In this document: positions 42,061-50,627 of the stretch, one piece after another | How the letters are laid out: the number at the start of each line of letters is the position of its first letter | Position numbering within the stretch: position 1 is the stretch's first letter | Origin: JAJCZZ01 sp964569085 | GTDB lineage: Bacteria; Gemmatimonadota; Gemmatimonadetes; Longimicrobiales; Gaopeijiaceae | Assembly: GCA_964569085.1 (NCBI GenBank) | Contig: CAZMTA010000008.1 | Coordinates: forward strand, 1-64,000 | Length of the DNA stretch: 64,000 nt | Direction: 5' to 3' | Position numbers and translations under genes: made by a program | Notes under the pieces: model-generated | The model's database searches: none | What the model was told of the DNA's origin: nothing | What the model saw: only the letters and a program-made list of their open reading frames with translations

Positions 42061-42423
42061 CTATCCGTCCCGCGGCTCGGGGAGGTCTCCCTCCAAGGTG
42101 AACTCCACCTCCTCCTCGCGCAGCCCCCCCTCCACCGGGACCTGGTAGGCGATCCGGATCCGGGTCACCGACGCGCTGGGATCCACGAGGGCGAGCTCGA
42201 ACTCCAGCGCCTGGTCCGGGGAGGTGATGCGGGTGCGCACCTTGTCCCCGGGCTCGGCCTCCGCCCTCCGGGCCGGATTCCGGAAGAGGGTCTTGGTGGA
42301 CTGGCGCCCCGTCTCGAGCTGGCGCGTGACCTTCACCTGCTTCAGCCAGTCCGGCTGGTAGCTCACCTCGTACTCGTACCCGCGCTGGTCGGCGCCCGAG
42401 CCTTCCCGATTGTGACGCGCCAA
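42061..42423 (-). CDS. Small conserved hypothetical protein
   Basis: About 120 residues, no family recognised. It begins with a hydrophilic segment (MARHNREGSGADQRGYEYEV), then three or four strands (VSYQPDWLKQVKVTRQLE, VRTRITSPDQALEFELALVD, RIRIAYQVPVEGG) and ends with acid-rich EVEFTLEGDLPEPRDG. The beta-rich profile suggests a single small beta-sandwich. TTG at 42423 with GGAGGG nine bases upstream is preferred over ATG at 42495, which lies in the AT-rich promoter-like stretch. It lies 82 bases upstream of mlaE but is set apart by a separate promoter candidate. Confidence 0.58.
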   Translation of the reverse strand: MARHNREGSGADQRGYEYEVSYQPDWLKQVKVTRQLETGRQSTKTLFRNPARRAEAEPGDKVRTRITSPDQALEFELALVDPSASVTRIRIAYQVPVEGGLREEEVEFTLEGDLPEPRDG

Positions 42424-42473
42424 GGGGCACCCTCCGAGGGATGTTGTGGACGCAGGTGGTTTTTTGGTAAACG

Positions 42474-42503
42474 AATGTTTCCGTACGGAGGGCACTTTGT
42501 CAA
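42474..42503 (-). promoter_or_regulatory. Sigma-70-like promoter candidate for the small hypothetical gene
   Basis: On the minus strand a perfect -35 box TTGACA (42503-42498) is followed 17-18 bases later by a weak -10 (AAACAT or AACATT, 42480-42474). The flank is AT-rich in an otherwise GC-rich region. A transcript would start near 42467, about 44 bases ahead of the TTG start at 42423. Confidence 0.55.
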
Positions 42504-42581
42504 GAATTTCCTCCCGCCGGCGGGCTCACACCCGTTCCCTCCCAATGCCTATCACGAGCCCCACGCCGAAGGATTTTCCGA

Positions 42582-43730
42582 CTACAGGCTGATGGGAATC
42601 GGGACGAATGTGAGCAAAAAGACCACCACGAGCGCCCACCCGAGGCGCCGCCGTCTCGGGTCCATGGGCACCTGGGGCTGAACCACCCGGGGATGGCTCA
42701 TGCGGCCCCGGTGGAGGAAGAAGACGAGCCCCGCCCAGGCCCACCACCCCCACCACAGGAACCCCAGCGGGAGGAGGGCGAGGAGGAAGAGACGGGCCAC
42801 CCTCCCCTGCCCCTCCCCGAAGAGCGCGTAGAGGACGTGGCCCCCGTCGAGCTGCCCCAGGGGGAGGAGGTTCAGCGCGGTGACGAAGAGCCCCAGCCAT
42901 CCCGCGAAGGCCACGGGATGCAGGAGGACGGGCGTCTCCCCGAGGGGGCCCAGCCCCGCTGCCAGCGCGGCCAGGTGCAGCAGGGGGCCGTTTCCGAGCC
43001 AGATGGGCTGGCCCGCGAACTCCACCGCGAAGGGCGAGCCCACGCTGGCCCAGCCGGGGACCGCTTCGGAGAGGCGGAGCCCCACCACGAGGAGGGGGAT
43101 GGAGAGCAGGAAGCTCACCACCGGGCCCGCCGCGCCCACGTCGAAGAGCTGGGAGCGTCGGATGGTGGCCCCCTTGAGCCGGATGAAGGCCCCCAGCGTT
43201 CCGATGACCGAGAAGTACGGCGGGAAGGGGATGAAATAGGGCAGCGTGGCGCGGATGCGGTGCCGGCGGGCCGCGGCCCAGTGCCCCATCTCGTGGCCCA
43301 GGAGCACGGTCATGAAAGGCAGGGCGAAGGGGATGCCCGTGAGGAGAGCCTCCAGCCGGAGCCCGGTGGGGTACGGGAGAGCCACCGTCCCCACCCGCGC
43401 GACCTTCGTGCCGAAGGGATCGAAGCCCGCCAGCAGCGCCCCCGCGGCCAGCGTGGTGAGGACCGTGGCCGCGAAGAGCGCCAGGTGGAGCCAGAGCCCC
43501 CCGGCCTGGTCCTCGCCGGGGACGACCAGGACCACCTCCGTGCCGCCGTCCTCGCGGTGCAGGTGGGCCGTCCCGTCCCACGATCCCAGGAGGTCGCGGA
43601 CCTCGGGCGAGGCCGCGTCGAGCCCGTCCCGGAGGGTGCCCCGGAGAATCAGGTCGTGGGGCAGGGACGTGAGCTCGTAGCCCTCGAGAAGGGGGAGCCA
43701 GGGCCCCAGGGGATTCTGCTTGACCGCCAT
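42582..43730 (-). CDS. M50-family (site-2-protease-like) membrane metalloprotease
   Basis: Intramembrane zinc protease of about 382 residues. Zinc motif HEMGHW in TVLLGHEMGHWAAARRHRIR and the second motif NLLPLGQLDGGHVLYALFG (LDG) are both present. About eight hydrophobic helices surround them, and ATLPYFIPFPPYFSVIGTLG fits the plant EGY/bacterial FPPxF-containing M50 group. An N-terminal soluble domain of about 90 residues (GYELTSLPHDLILRGTLRDG) precedes the membrane part. ATG at 43730 is preferred; upstream codons cover the rho promoter. The regulated membrane substrate is unknown. Confidence 0.88.
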   Translation of the reverse strand: MAVKQNPLGPWLPLLEGYELTSLPHDLILRGTLRDGLDAASPEVRDLLGSWDGTAHLHREDGGTEVVLVVPGEDQAGGLWLHLALFAATVLTTLAAGALLAGFDPFGTKVARVGTVALPYPTGLRLEALLTGIPFALPFMTVLLGHEMGHWAAARRHRIRATLPYFIPFPPYFSVIGTLGAFIRLKGATIRRSQLFDVGAAGPVVSFLLSIPLLVVGLRLSEAVPGWASVGSPFAVEFAGQPIWLGNGPLLHLAALAAGLGPLGETPVLLHPVAFAGWLGLFVTALNLLPLGQLDGGHVLYALFGEGQGRVARLFLLALLPLGFLWWGWWAWAGLVFFLHRGRMSHPRVVQPQVPMDPRRRRLGWALVVVFLLTFVPIPISL

Positions 43731-43748
43731 TTGGGCCCTCGTTACTAT
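43720..43748 (+). promoter_or_regulatory. Sigma-70-like promoter candidate for rho
   Basis: TTGACC (43720-43725), 17-base spacer, TACTAT (43743-43748). The -35 box lies within the first codons of the divergent M50 gene. A transcript would begin about 43755, giving a leader of about 155 bases before the rho start at 43910. The leader is C-rich (for example 43846-43870, CCTCCCCCCCTCCCTCC), which fits a Rho loading region. Confidence 0.65.
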
Positions 43749-43909
43749 GCGCTCATCTTCGGCCCGAAGGTCGTTGTCGGACCTGCGGGGCTCCTCCGGA
43801 CGACGCTGCACGCTCCCCCGTCAGGGCCCGGGGCTCGCGTCCTCCTCCCCCCCTCCCTCCCCGCGACACCTCCCTCGTCGCGGCACCCATCCCGCCGGAG
43901 CCACATCCC

Positions 43910-45166
43910 GTGGACATCCAAGATCTGAAGAGCAAGAGCGTGGGGGAGCTCCACGAGCTGGCGGAGGAGTTCAACATCTCCGACTACGGAGACCTCCGCA
44001 AGCAAGAGCTGATCTTCCAGATCGAGCAGAGCCTGCTGGAGTCCGACGTGGCGCTCCGGGCCGAGGGCGTCCTCGAGATCCTGCCCGAGGGATACGGGTT
44101 CATGCGCTCCGCGGACTGGAACTACCTGTACGGCCCCGACGACATCTACGTGAGCCCCTCGCAGATCAAGCGGTTCGACCTGCGCACCGGGGACACGGTG
44201 GTGGGGCGGGTACGCCCTCCCAAGGACGGGGAGCGCTACCTGGCCCTCCTCCGTGTGGAGAGCATCAACGGCCTCCCGCCGGGCGACGCCCGGGAGCGGA
44301 CCTCCTTCGAGGAGCTGCGTCCGCGCTACCCCGAGGCGCGGCTCCGCCTGGAGTCCCCCCGGGACATGGACCTGACCCCCCGGGTGGTGGACCTCATCGC
44401 CCCCATCGGGAAGGGGCAGCGCGGGCTCATCGTCTCCCCGCCCAAGGCCGGGAAGACCACGATCCTGCAGCAGATCGCCAACTCCATCGCCACGAACCAC
44501 CCGGACGTGTACCTCATCGTCCTCCTCATCGACGAGCGCCCCGAGGAGGTCACGGACATGGAGGAGCACGTCGACGCCGAGGTCATCTCCTCGACCTTCG
44601 ACGAGCCGGCCGCGCGCCACACCCAGGTGGCCGAGATCGTCCTGGACAAGGCCAAGCGCCTGGTGGAGCACGGCCAGGACGTGGTGATCCTCCTGGACTC
44701 CATCACCCGCCTGGCCCGGGCCTACAACGTGGTGGTCCCCCACTCCGGGCGGATCCTCTCCGGCGGCGTGGACATCAACGCGCTGCACCAGCCCAAGCGC
44801 TTCTTCGGCTCGGCCCGCAACATCGAGGACGGCGGGTCCCTCACCATCATCGCCACGGCGCTGGTGGACACCGGCAGCCGCATGGACGAGGTCATCTTCG
44901 AGGAGTTCAAGGGCACCGGGAACATGGAGCTCGTCCTGGACCGCCAGATCTCCGACCGGCGGATCTTCCCCGCCATCGACCTCAACAAGTCCGGGACCCG
45001 GCGGGAGGAGCTCCTCCTGTCCGAGAAGGAGCTGAACCGGGTCTACCTGCTCCGCAACTTCCTGGCGGACATGCCGTCCTTCGAGGCCATCGAGTTCCTC
45101 CTCGAGCGCATGGAGCGCACCGAGACGAACGAGGACTTCCTGGCCACGATGGCGCAGGGGATGTAG
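43910..45166 (+). CDS. rho: Transcription termination factor Rho
   Basis: Hexameric RNA helicase that ends transcription. The 418-residue product has the N-terminal Rho_N helix bundle (LKSKSVGELHELAEEFNI), the RNA-binding CSD-like domain (VLEILPEGYGFMRSADWNYL, about residues 50-115) and the ATPase with P-loop SPPKAGKTTILQQIANSI, VLLIDERPEEVTDM, Walker B VVILLDSITRLARAYN, and Q-/R-loop area GGSLTIIATALVDTGSRMDE. GTG at 43910 begins the protein. It converges on the phosphoribosyltransferase gene with a hairpin between. Length equals the common 419-residue form. Confidence 0.97.
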   Translation: MDIQDLKSKSVGELHELAEEFNISDYGDLRKQELIFQIEQSLLESDVALRAEGVLEILPEGYGFMRSADWNYLYGPDDIYVSPSQIKRFDLRTGDTVVGRVRPPKDGERYLALLRVESINGLPPGDARERTSFEELRPRYPEARLRLESPRDMDLTPRVVDLIAPIGKGQRGLIVSPPKAGKTTILQQIANSIATNHPDVYLIVLLIDERPEEVTDMEEHVDAEVISSTFDEPAARHTQVAEIVLDKAKRLVEHGQDVVILLDSITRLARAYNVVVPHSGRILSGGVDINALHQPKRFFGSARNIEDGGSLTIIATALVDTGSRMDEVIFEEFKGTGNMELVLDRQISDRRIFPAIDLNKSGTRREELLLSEKELNRVYLLRNFLADMPSFEAIEFLLERMERTETNEDFLATMAQGM

Positions 45167-45202
45167 GCAGGGAGGGCTCGCTTCGGCAGGCGGGTGGGTG
45201 GG

Positions 45203-45237
45203 GGGGGCCGGACGCCGCCCGCGCTCCGGCGGCCCCC
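45203..45237. terminator. GC hairpin between converging rho and phosphoribosyltransferase genes
   Basis: GGGGGCCG (45203-45210) pairs with CGGCCCCC (45230-45237), with partial pairing further in. It reaches the stop of the minus-strand gene. No T-tract; a terminator role is possible for either strand but not proven. Confidence 0.4.
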
Positions 45238-45782
45238 TACCCTTCGATCACGCCCTCGTAGAGCGGGTTCACCACGAGCTCGCTCCCCTGGAAGATCTTC
45301 CGGTCCCACGGGAAGATGACCGTGGAGTCGGTCTCCAGGGCGAAGTAGTCGGGCTTGTAGCCCCGGGGGCGCACGAAGCTGGTGGCGGTGCGGACCTCCG
45401 CGGGACGGACGTCCCGGACGGCGGCCAGGGCCAGCCGGAGGGTGTCTCCCGAGGTGGCGATCTCGTCCACCACCAGGACCCGCTTGCCGGCGGCCTGGGA
45501 GGGCGCCGCGGACATGATGGCGGGACGGTCGCGGACCTGCTCGTCCCCCTCCTTCCGCGAGATGCGCATGGAGTAGAAGTCCAGGCGCAGGATGGAGGCG
45601 ACCACCGCCGCCGGGATCACCCCGGCCCGGGCGATGCCCACCACGATCTCGGGCTCGTACTCCCGGGCGACGCGGAGCGCGAGCGCCCGGCTGAGCTCGC
45701 CGAACATCTCCCACGACACGTCGAGGAACTCGTTGGGCTGGGTCATCCCGGCCTCGGTCTGGGAGCTTCGGAAGGCGTCCAT
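45237..45782 (-). CDS. Phosphoribosyltransferase (purine salvage type)
   Basis: Type I PRTase of 181 residues that would join a base to PRPP. The PRPP loop is clear: RVLVVDEIATSGDTLRLAL near residue 108, with the cis-peptide loop VVGIARAGVIPAA near 50 and a C-terminal hood PWDRKIFQG. The W-D-R tail resembles xanthine/guanine PRTases. Start ATG at 45782; a second ATG twelve codons on (MTQPNEF) is a good alternative. It converges on rho with 70 bases between. Exact base is unknown. Confidence 0.85.
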   Translation of the reverse strand: MDAFRSSQTEAGMTQPNEFLDVSWEMFGELSRALALRVAREYEPEIVVGIARAGVIPAAVVASILRLDFYSMRISRKEGDEQVRDRPAIMSAAPSQAAGKRVLVVDEIATSGDTLRLALAAVRDVRPAEVRTATSFVRPRGYKPDYFALETDSTVIFPWDRKIFQGSELVVNPLYEGVIEG

Positions 45783-45874
45783 GCTTCGAAGCTACCGGAG
45801 GCCGGGGGCCACAGCAACGAATCCGGGCCCGGGGTTTGACCCGGAACGGACGCTCCACGAACCTTGTCGCCACC

Positions 45875-46324
45875 ATGACCGACGACACCGCAGCCGAAGC
45901 CGACCGCCGCCTGGAAGCCGCCCTGGAGGAGCGGGGCGCACGGGATCCCCGTGAGTTCTACCGCCAGCGGCTCCGGGAGCTGAAGGAGCGGAGCCCGGAG
46001 GGGTACGCCGAGGCCGTGGCCTACTACCGGGACACCCTCATTCCGGAGGTGGCGGCCGGCACGACGGACCCCCTGGTGGCGTGGACGCGCTACGGGCGCC
46101 GGCTGGCGGAGGCGTCGGAGCCGGGCCGGACCGTGGCCGTGGACCCCTCGGGCAAGGCCCAGCCCTGGTCCGATCCGCCCCCGGCGGACCACCTGATCCT
46201 GCACCTTCCCGACGACGCGGGGACCCGGGCCATCCTGGTGGGGCTCCCGCCGGAGCTCTCCGACGCCCAGCGCGCCACCTACGACGTCCTGGTCTCGGGG
46301 AAGCAGAAGCCGCGGGACCCGTAG
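45875..46324 (+). CDS. Conserved hypothetical protein
   Basis: 149-residue hydrophilic protein of no recognised family. It starts with a charged helical half (DRRLEAALEERGARDPREFY, RQRLRELKERSPEGYAEAVA), then a Pro-rich joint, then a beta part (ADHLILHLPDDAGTRAILVG). ATG at 45875 fits an acid-rich beginning (MTDDTAAEAD). It lies divergent from the phosphoribosyltransferase gene by 92 bases and converges on the DUF5916 gene 27 bases on. Confidence 0.6.
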   Translation: MTDDTAAEADRRLEAALEERGARDPREFYRQRLRELKERSPEGYAEAVAYYRDTLIPEVAAGTTDPLVAWTRYGRRLAEASEPGRTVAVDPSGKAQPWSDPPPADHLILHLPDDAGTRAILVGLPPELSDAQRATYDVLVSGKQKPRDP

Positions 46325-46351
46325 CGGCCGGACGGGCCTTCCCGTCCCCCC

Positions 46352-48568
46352 CTACCAGCGCAGCACGTCGAAGAGCTTCGTGTACTTGATCGTCAGGGAG
46401 CGGTTCAGCGGCGTCTCCCGGGCCAGGGTGTCGAAGCCGTTGGCCTGGTTGAACACGATGAACAGCCCCGTCCCCGCCGTGTCCAGCCAGCCGAAGCGGA
46501 CGTTGGTGGACCAGGCGTCCAGGCGGTCCGAGTACTGGGTCAGCGACTGCACGTAGACGTTGGGCGTGACGAAGTACGCCAGGCGGAGGCCGGCGAGGGT
46601 CGCCTGGAACTGGCCCTGGGGCAGATCGACGTCGTTGTAGTCGAGGCGGACCGAGGCGCTGAGGGAGGAGCCGCGGCGCACCGTGACGGTCCCGTAGGGG
46701 TTGATGCGCTCCCCGGAGAGGAAGCTCCCGGCGTTCATCCCGCCGTTGAACGAGATGGGCGCGCTCTCGTCGGTCCAGAAGACCAGCCCCGACTCCCACC
46801 CCTCGTAGGTGCCCGCCGGGACCACCACGCCCTCGGAGATCTCGAAGGGCTGCTCCAACCCCTCCCGCACCCAGTTGAAGGCGGGGTGCAGCTCCATGCC
46901 GTTGTCCCACTCGACGTGGGAGTCCACGTGGAGACGGGAGGTGCGCTGGAAGCCGGTGTCGATGTCCCGGTAGGTGAAGTACGAGGCGTGGGGCCGGATC
47001 TCCCGGATGCCCATGCGATCCGGGCGGAAGTACACCATGGCGAAGCCCTGGTAGTACCGGTGGTCGTTCCGGGGCAGGAAGCCCAGCTCGGGGTTGAAGT
47101 CCCCTCCGATCTCACGGACGGTCAGCGTCGTCCGGAGCCGCCGGTCGGTGTAGCCCCCTTCCACGTTCCAGGCGTGGTCCCGGCCGTCGAGGCCCGGGGT
47201 CTCGGTGCGGGCCAGGAAGCCGCTGAAGGTCCACGCCTCTCCCACGCCCAGCTGGCCGTCCACGGCCATGGTGTGGTTCCAGTCGTTGGTGACGTCCGAG
47301 GCACGGCGCAGGAAGGCCCCGCCCACCCGGGAGCGGTTGGGGAGCTCCCGGGCGACCCGCGCCACCTGGTAGTCGGTGGCCGGAGCCAGACCGTCCACCC
47401 CGTCGGTGCGGATGTGGAGGAGCCCGACGTTGAAGCCCGCCGCCTTCCCGGACAACCGGCCGCCGCCCACGATGGGCACCGAGCCGCCCCGTGCGATCCC
47501 GATCCGCCGGCTGAAGAAGAGCTCGGCGCCGCCCCCGCCCACCTGGAAGAAGCCGGCGTTCTCCAGGAAGAAGGGCCGCTTCTCCGGGAACTGGATCGAG
47601 AACCGGGTCAGGTTGGTCTGGGCCTCGTCGACCTCCACCTGGGCGAAGTCCGTGTTCCAGGTGGCGTCCAGGGTGAGGCTCTGGGTGACCTGGGCCTTGG
47701 CGTCTCCGCCGACGTCCCCGGGATACCGGTACTCGGCGTCGCCGGCCTGCCAGTCCCGCACGGCCTGGCCCAGGACGTAGGGCGTGACCGTGACCAGGCG
47801 CTGGGCCGGGGCCCGCACGCCCTCCAGGGAACCCGCGTAGTTCAGGCGGAACTGGTCGAACTGACGGGGCACCGGGGACCAGAAGGACTGCTCGTTGAGG
47901 CGCCGGATGCGCCGGGCCACGTTCAGCCCCCAGGTCTGGCTCTCGCCCCCGCCGTAGCGGAGCGTCGAGAAGGGGATCCGGAACTCGGCGTACCAGCCCC
48001 GGGCGTCCCGGGAGGTGGCCACGCTCCAGCTCCCGTCCCAGTTCAGGTTGAACCCGCCGCCCGAGCCCGACTGCTGGCGACGGTTGTTGGTGCCGCCCCC
48101 GCCGAAGAACCGACCGCCTCCCTGCCCCGCGTCCGCCACCTGGCCGTCGTACTCGATGCCGGCGGGGTTCGTCCCGAAGACGAAGGCGTTCTGGGCGTCC
48201 CGGAAGGTGTCCAGGACCAGGAGGACCGCGTCGCTCTGCTCCAGGTCGTAGTCCCGGATGCTCTCGCCGGTGGTGATGCCCGCCGCGTCCGAGTCGTGGA
48301 GCCACACCCCCACGTAGAGGGCGTCGGCGTCCTGGAGGATCCGCACCTCGGTGGGCTCCGAGGCGGGGTCGCCGTCCATGGGCTCGCGCTGGATGAAGCC
48401 GTCCAGGGGCGCGACCTGGTCCCAGGCGTCGTCGTCCAGCACGCCGTCCACGGTGGGCGGCGTCTCCACGATCACGGCCTGGGCCGCCGGCGGGCCCTCC
48501 TGACCGGCGGCGGGGGCGGCGAGCGAGGACAGGACGAGGACGACGAGGAACGACAGCGGAGCTCGCAT
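46352..48568 (-). CDS. DUF5916 outer-membrane protein with carbohydrate-binding-like N-terminus
   Basis: 738-residue secreted protein. Signal peptide ends near AAPAAGQ. The N-terminal half resembles a family-9 carbohydrate-binding module: TPPTVDGVLDDDAWDQVAPL and EVRILQDADALYVGVWLHD. DUF5916 follows, a predicted outer-membrane barrel (NTDFAQVEVDEAQTNLTRFS, IQFPEKRPFFLENAGFFQVG and the C-terminal aromatic SLTIKYTKLFDVLRW). A long Gly-rich insert (RFFGGGGTNNRRQQSGSGGG) is unusual. A divergently oriented paralog lies at 51556. Function unknown; outer-membrane passage or binding of a sugar polymer is a guess. Confidence 0.83.
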   Translation of the reverse strand: MRAPLSFLVVLVLSSLAAPAAGQEGPPAAQAVIVETPPTVDGVLDDDAWDQVAPLDGFIQREPMDGDPASEPTEVRILQDADALYVGVWLHDSDAAGITTGESIRDYDLEQSDAVLLVLDTFRDAQNAFVFGTNPAGIEYDGQVADAGQGGGRFFGGGGTNNRRQQSGSGGGFNLNWDGSWSVATSRDARGWYAEFRIPFSTLRYGGGESQTWGLNVARRIRRLNEQSFWSPVPRQFDQFRLNYAGSLEGVRAPAQRLVTVTPYVLGQAVRDWQAGDAEYRYPGDVGGDAKAQVTQSLTLDATWNTDFAQVEVDEAQTNLTRFSIQFPEKRPFFLENAGFFQVGGGGAELFFSRRIGIARGGSVPIVGGGRLSGKAAGFNVGLLHIRTDGVDGLAPATDYQVARVARELPNRSRVGGAFLRRASDVTNDWNHTMAVDGQLGVGEAWTFSGFLARTETPGLDGRDHAWNVEGGYTDRRLRTTLTVREIGGDFNPELGFLPRNDHRYYQGFAMVYFRPDRMGIREIRPHASYFTYRDIDTGFQRTSRLHVDSHVEWDNGMELHPAFNWVREGLEQPFEISEGVVVPAGTYEGWESGLVFWTDESAPISFNGGMNAGSFLSGERINPYGTVTVRRGSSLSASVRLDYNDVDLPQGQFQATLAGLRLAYFVTPNVYVQSLTQYSDRLDAWSTNVRFGWLDTAGTGLFIVFNQANGFDTLARETPLNRSLTIKYTKLFDVLRW

Positions 48569-48699
48569 GGAACCTTCCAGGGGGCGGACGCGACCCCGGC
48601 GCGCGGGGCGTGGTGGTGGGCTCACCGACGGCGGGAGGATCGGCGCGCGGAAGGAGCGAAGATACGGGGGTACCGCGGAGGCTTCCAGAGGGGGGAGCC

Positions 48700-50520
48700 T
48701 CAGTCCTCCACGACGAAGGCCACGCCCCAGGCGCCGATCCCCAGGTGGGTCGCGATGACCGGCGTGGCCGGGGCGATCAGGACCTCGACGTCCCGGCCCC
48801 AGCGCGCCCGCAGCTCCGCCGCCACCTGGGGCGGCACGTCGGGCGCGCCCACGTGGACCACGCCGAAGCGGACCTTCTCCGCGCCGTCGGGAATCCGCTC
48901 CGCGACGGCCTCCAGGAGCGCCGCCCGGGCCCGCTTCCGTCCCAGCGCCGTGGTCACCGGCTCGACCTCCCCCTCGGGGGTGAGCTCCAGGACCGGCTTG
49001 ACCGAGAGCATGGAGCCCAGGAGGGCCCTGCCCCGCCCCACCCGCCCGGACTTCAGCAGCCGGTCGAAGGTGTCCACGGTGAAGAGGATGCCGGACTGGG
49101 CCCGGATCCGCGTCAGCTCGGCGGCGATGTCCTCGGGCTCCCACGCGAGCTCGGCGAGCTCCGAGGCCTTCAGGACCAGGAGCCCCTCGAGGAGCGACAG
49201 GCCCAGCGAGTCGACCAGGTGGACCGGGGCCCCGTGGAAGCGCCCGGCGGCCGCCCGGGCCGATGCCAGCGTCCCCGAGAGCGTCGAGGCCAGCAGCACG
49301 CCGAGGACCGCCTCGCCGTCCTCGGCCGCCCGGCCGAACGTCTCCAGGAAGTCCGCCGGCGCCGGCTGGCTCGTGGTGGGCGTCGGGGCCTTGTCCGCCA
49401 GGAGGCGGTGGAACGCCTCGGCGGTCACGTCCCGCCCGTCCCGCAGCGTCTCGTCCCCGTCCACCAGGAGGAGGGGCGTGACGTGGATGCCGTGGGCCCG
49501 GACCACCTCGTCGGGCAGGTCCGCCGCGCTGTCCGTCACGACCGTCACGGGCCGCCGGGCCAGGGAGACGTGGGAGCCGCCCGCCGACCGCTCCACCGTG
49601 GCGTGCTGGGCCTCCATGTCCTCCGCCTTGTGGGTCACCAGCTCGCCCAGCCCGCGGAGGTAGGAGAAGACGGCCTCGGGCTCGTCGGTGTGCACGTGGA
49701 CCTTCAGCACGTCCCGGGACCGGATGACGATGAGGGAGTCGCCCCGCTCCCGCAGGACGTCCCGCACGGCCGCCTGGTCCGGAAGGCCCTCGCCGCGCAC
49801 CAGCGCCTCGGTGCAGAAGCGGTAGCGCTCCTCCCCGTACTCCATCTCGGCCACCGCCGAGGGCCCCGCCGGCGCGCCGGCGCCGTTCCGGGAGCGCGCC
49901 ACCAGGGGATCGCCGTGGATCAGGTGGAGCACGCCCTCCAGGAGGCTCACGAAGCCCTTGGCCCCGGCGTCCACCACCCCGGCGCTCTTGAGGACCGGGA
50001 GCAGCTCGGGGGTCCGGGCCAGCGAGTCCCGGGCCTCCTCGACCAGATGCTGGACCAGCGGCACGAAGTCCCTGTGGGCCGCCTGGCGGGCCGCCTGGGC
50101 CGTGTCCCGCATGACCGTGAGGATCGTCCCCTCCTGGGGCTTCTCCAGCGCGGCGTGGAGGTTCTGCACGCCGGCCCCCAGCGCGCCTCCGAACTCCTCG
50201 GCGGAGATGCGCTCCCGGTCCCCCACCTGCTCGGCGAAGCCCAGGAGGAAGTGGGAGAGCATCATCCCGCAGTTCCCGCGGGCCCCCAGGACCGCCGCCT
50301 GGGCGGCCTCCTGGGCCACGATCCCGGCCTCCCGGGCCGCGGTCCCCTCGAGACGATCGGCGATGGCGCGCACGGTGAGCGCCAGGTTGGTGCCGGTGTC
50401 GCCGTCGGGGACGGGGAAGACGTTGATGCGGTTCAGCTCCCCGCGCTGGCCCTGGGCGTACTCACAGGCCGCGAGGAGGGATCGGCGGAGGCGGGGTCCG
50501 TCCAGATACTGGATCTGCAT
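48700..50520 (-). CDS. FakA-FakB fusion: DhaL (DAK2) kinase joined to DegV fatty-acid-binding domain
   Basis: 606-residue protein that combines the two halves of a fatty acid kinase usually made as separate chains. Residues 1-205 form a DhaL kinase domain, with the triple-acid metal loop NVFPVPDGDTGTNLALTV and ARGNCGMMLSHFLLGF. Residues about 235-315 match the FakA middle domain (EERYRFCTEALVRGEGLPD, VLKVHVHTDEPEAVFSYL). From 325 on comes a DegV/FakB domain (VTVVTDSAADLPDEVVRAHG, TSQPAPADFLETF, ASTLSGTLASARAAAG, FDRLLKSGRVGRG). The predicted role is to phosphorylate exogenous fatty acids for phospholipid synthesis. Confidence 0.85.
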   Translation of the reverse strand: MQIQYLDGPRLRRSLLAACEYAQGQRGELNRINVFPVPDGDTGTNLALTVRAIADRLEGTAAREAGIVAQEAAQAAVLGARGNCGMMLSHFLLGFAEQVGDRERISAEEFGGALGAGVQNLHAALEKPQEGTILTVMRDTAQAARQAAHRDFVPLVQHLVEEARDSLARTPELLPVLKSAGVVDAGAKGFVSLLEGVLHLIHGDPLVARSRNGAGAPAGPSAVAEMEYGEERYRFCTEALVRGEGLPDQAAVRDVLRERGDSLIVIRSRDVLKVHVHTDEPEAVFSYLRGLGELVTHKAEDMEAQHATVERSAGGSHVSLARRPVTVVTDSAADLPDEVVRAHGIHVTPLLLVDGDETLRDGRDVTAEAFHRLLADKAPTPTTSQPAPADFLETFGRAAEDGEAVLGVLLASTLSGTLASARAAAGRFHGAPVHLVDSLGLSLLEGLLVLKASELAELAWEPEDIAAELTRIRAQSGILFTVDTFDRLLKSGRVGRGRALLGSMLSVKPVLELTPEGEVEPVTTALGRKRARAALLEAVAERIPDGAEKVRFGVVHVGAPDVPPQVAAELRARWGRDVEVLIAPATPVIATHLGIGAWGVAFVVED

Positions 50521-50627
50521 GGTCCATAAGGATAGGCTGGCGAGGCGACGGCGCCAGACGCAGGTTCAGCGTGGCCCGCGGGACCTCCACCCGGGCACCC
50601 CCCCGAAACAGGAGTCGAGGTCGAGGC

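Noticed and set aside
45875..46324. Antitoxin or toxin role for the small hypothetical gene
   Set aside because: No partner gene of toxin type is adjacent and no known motif is visible.
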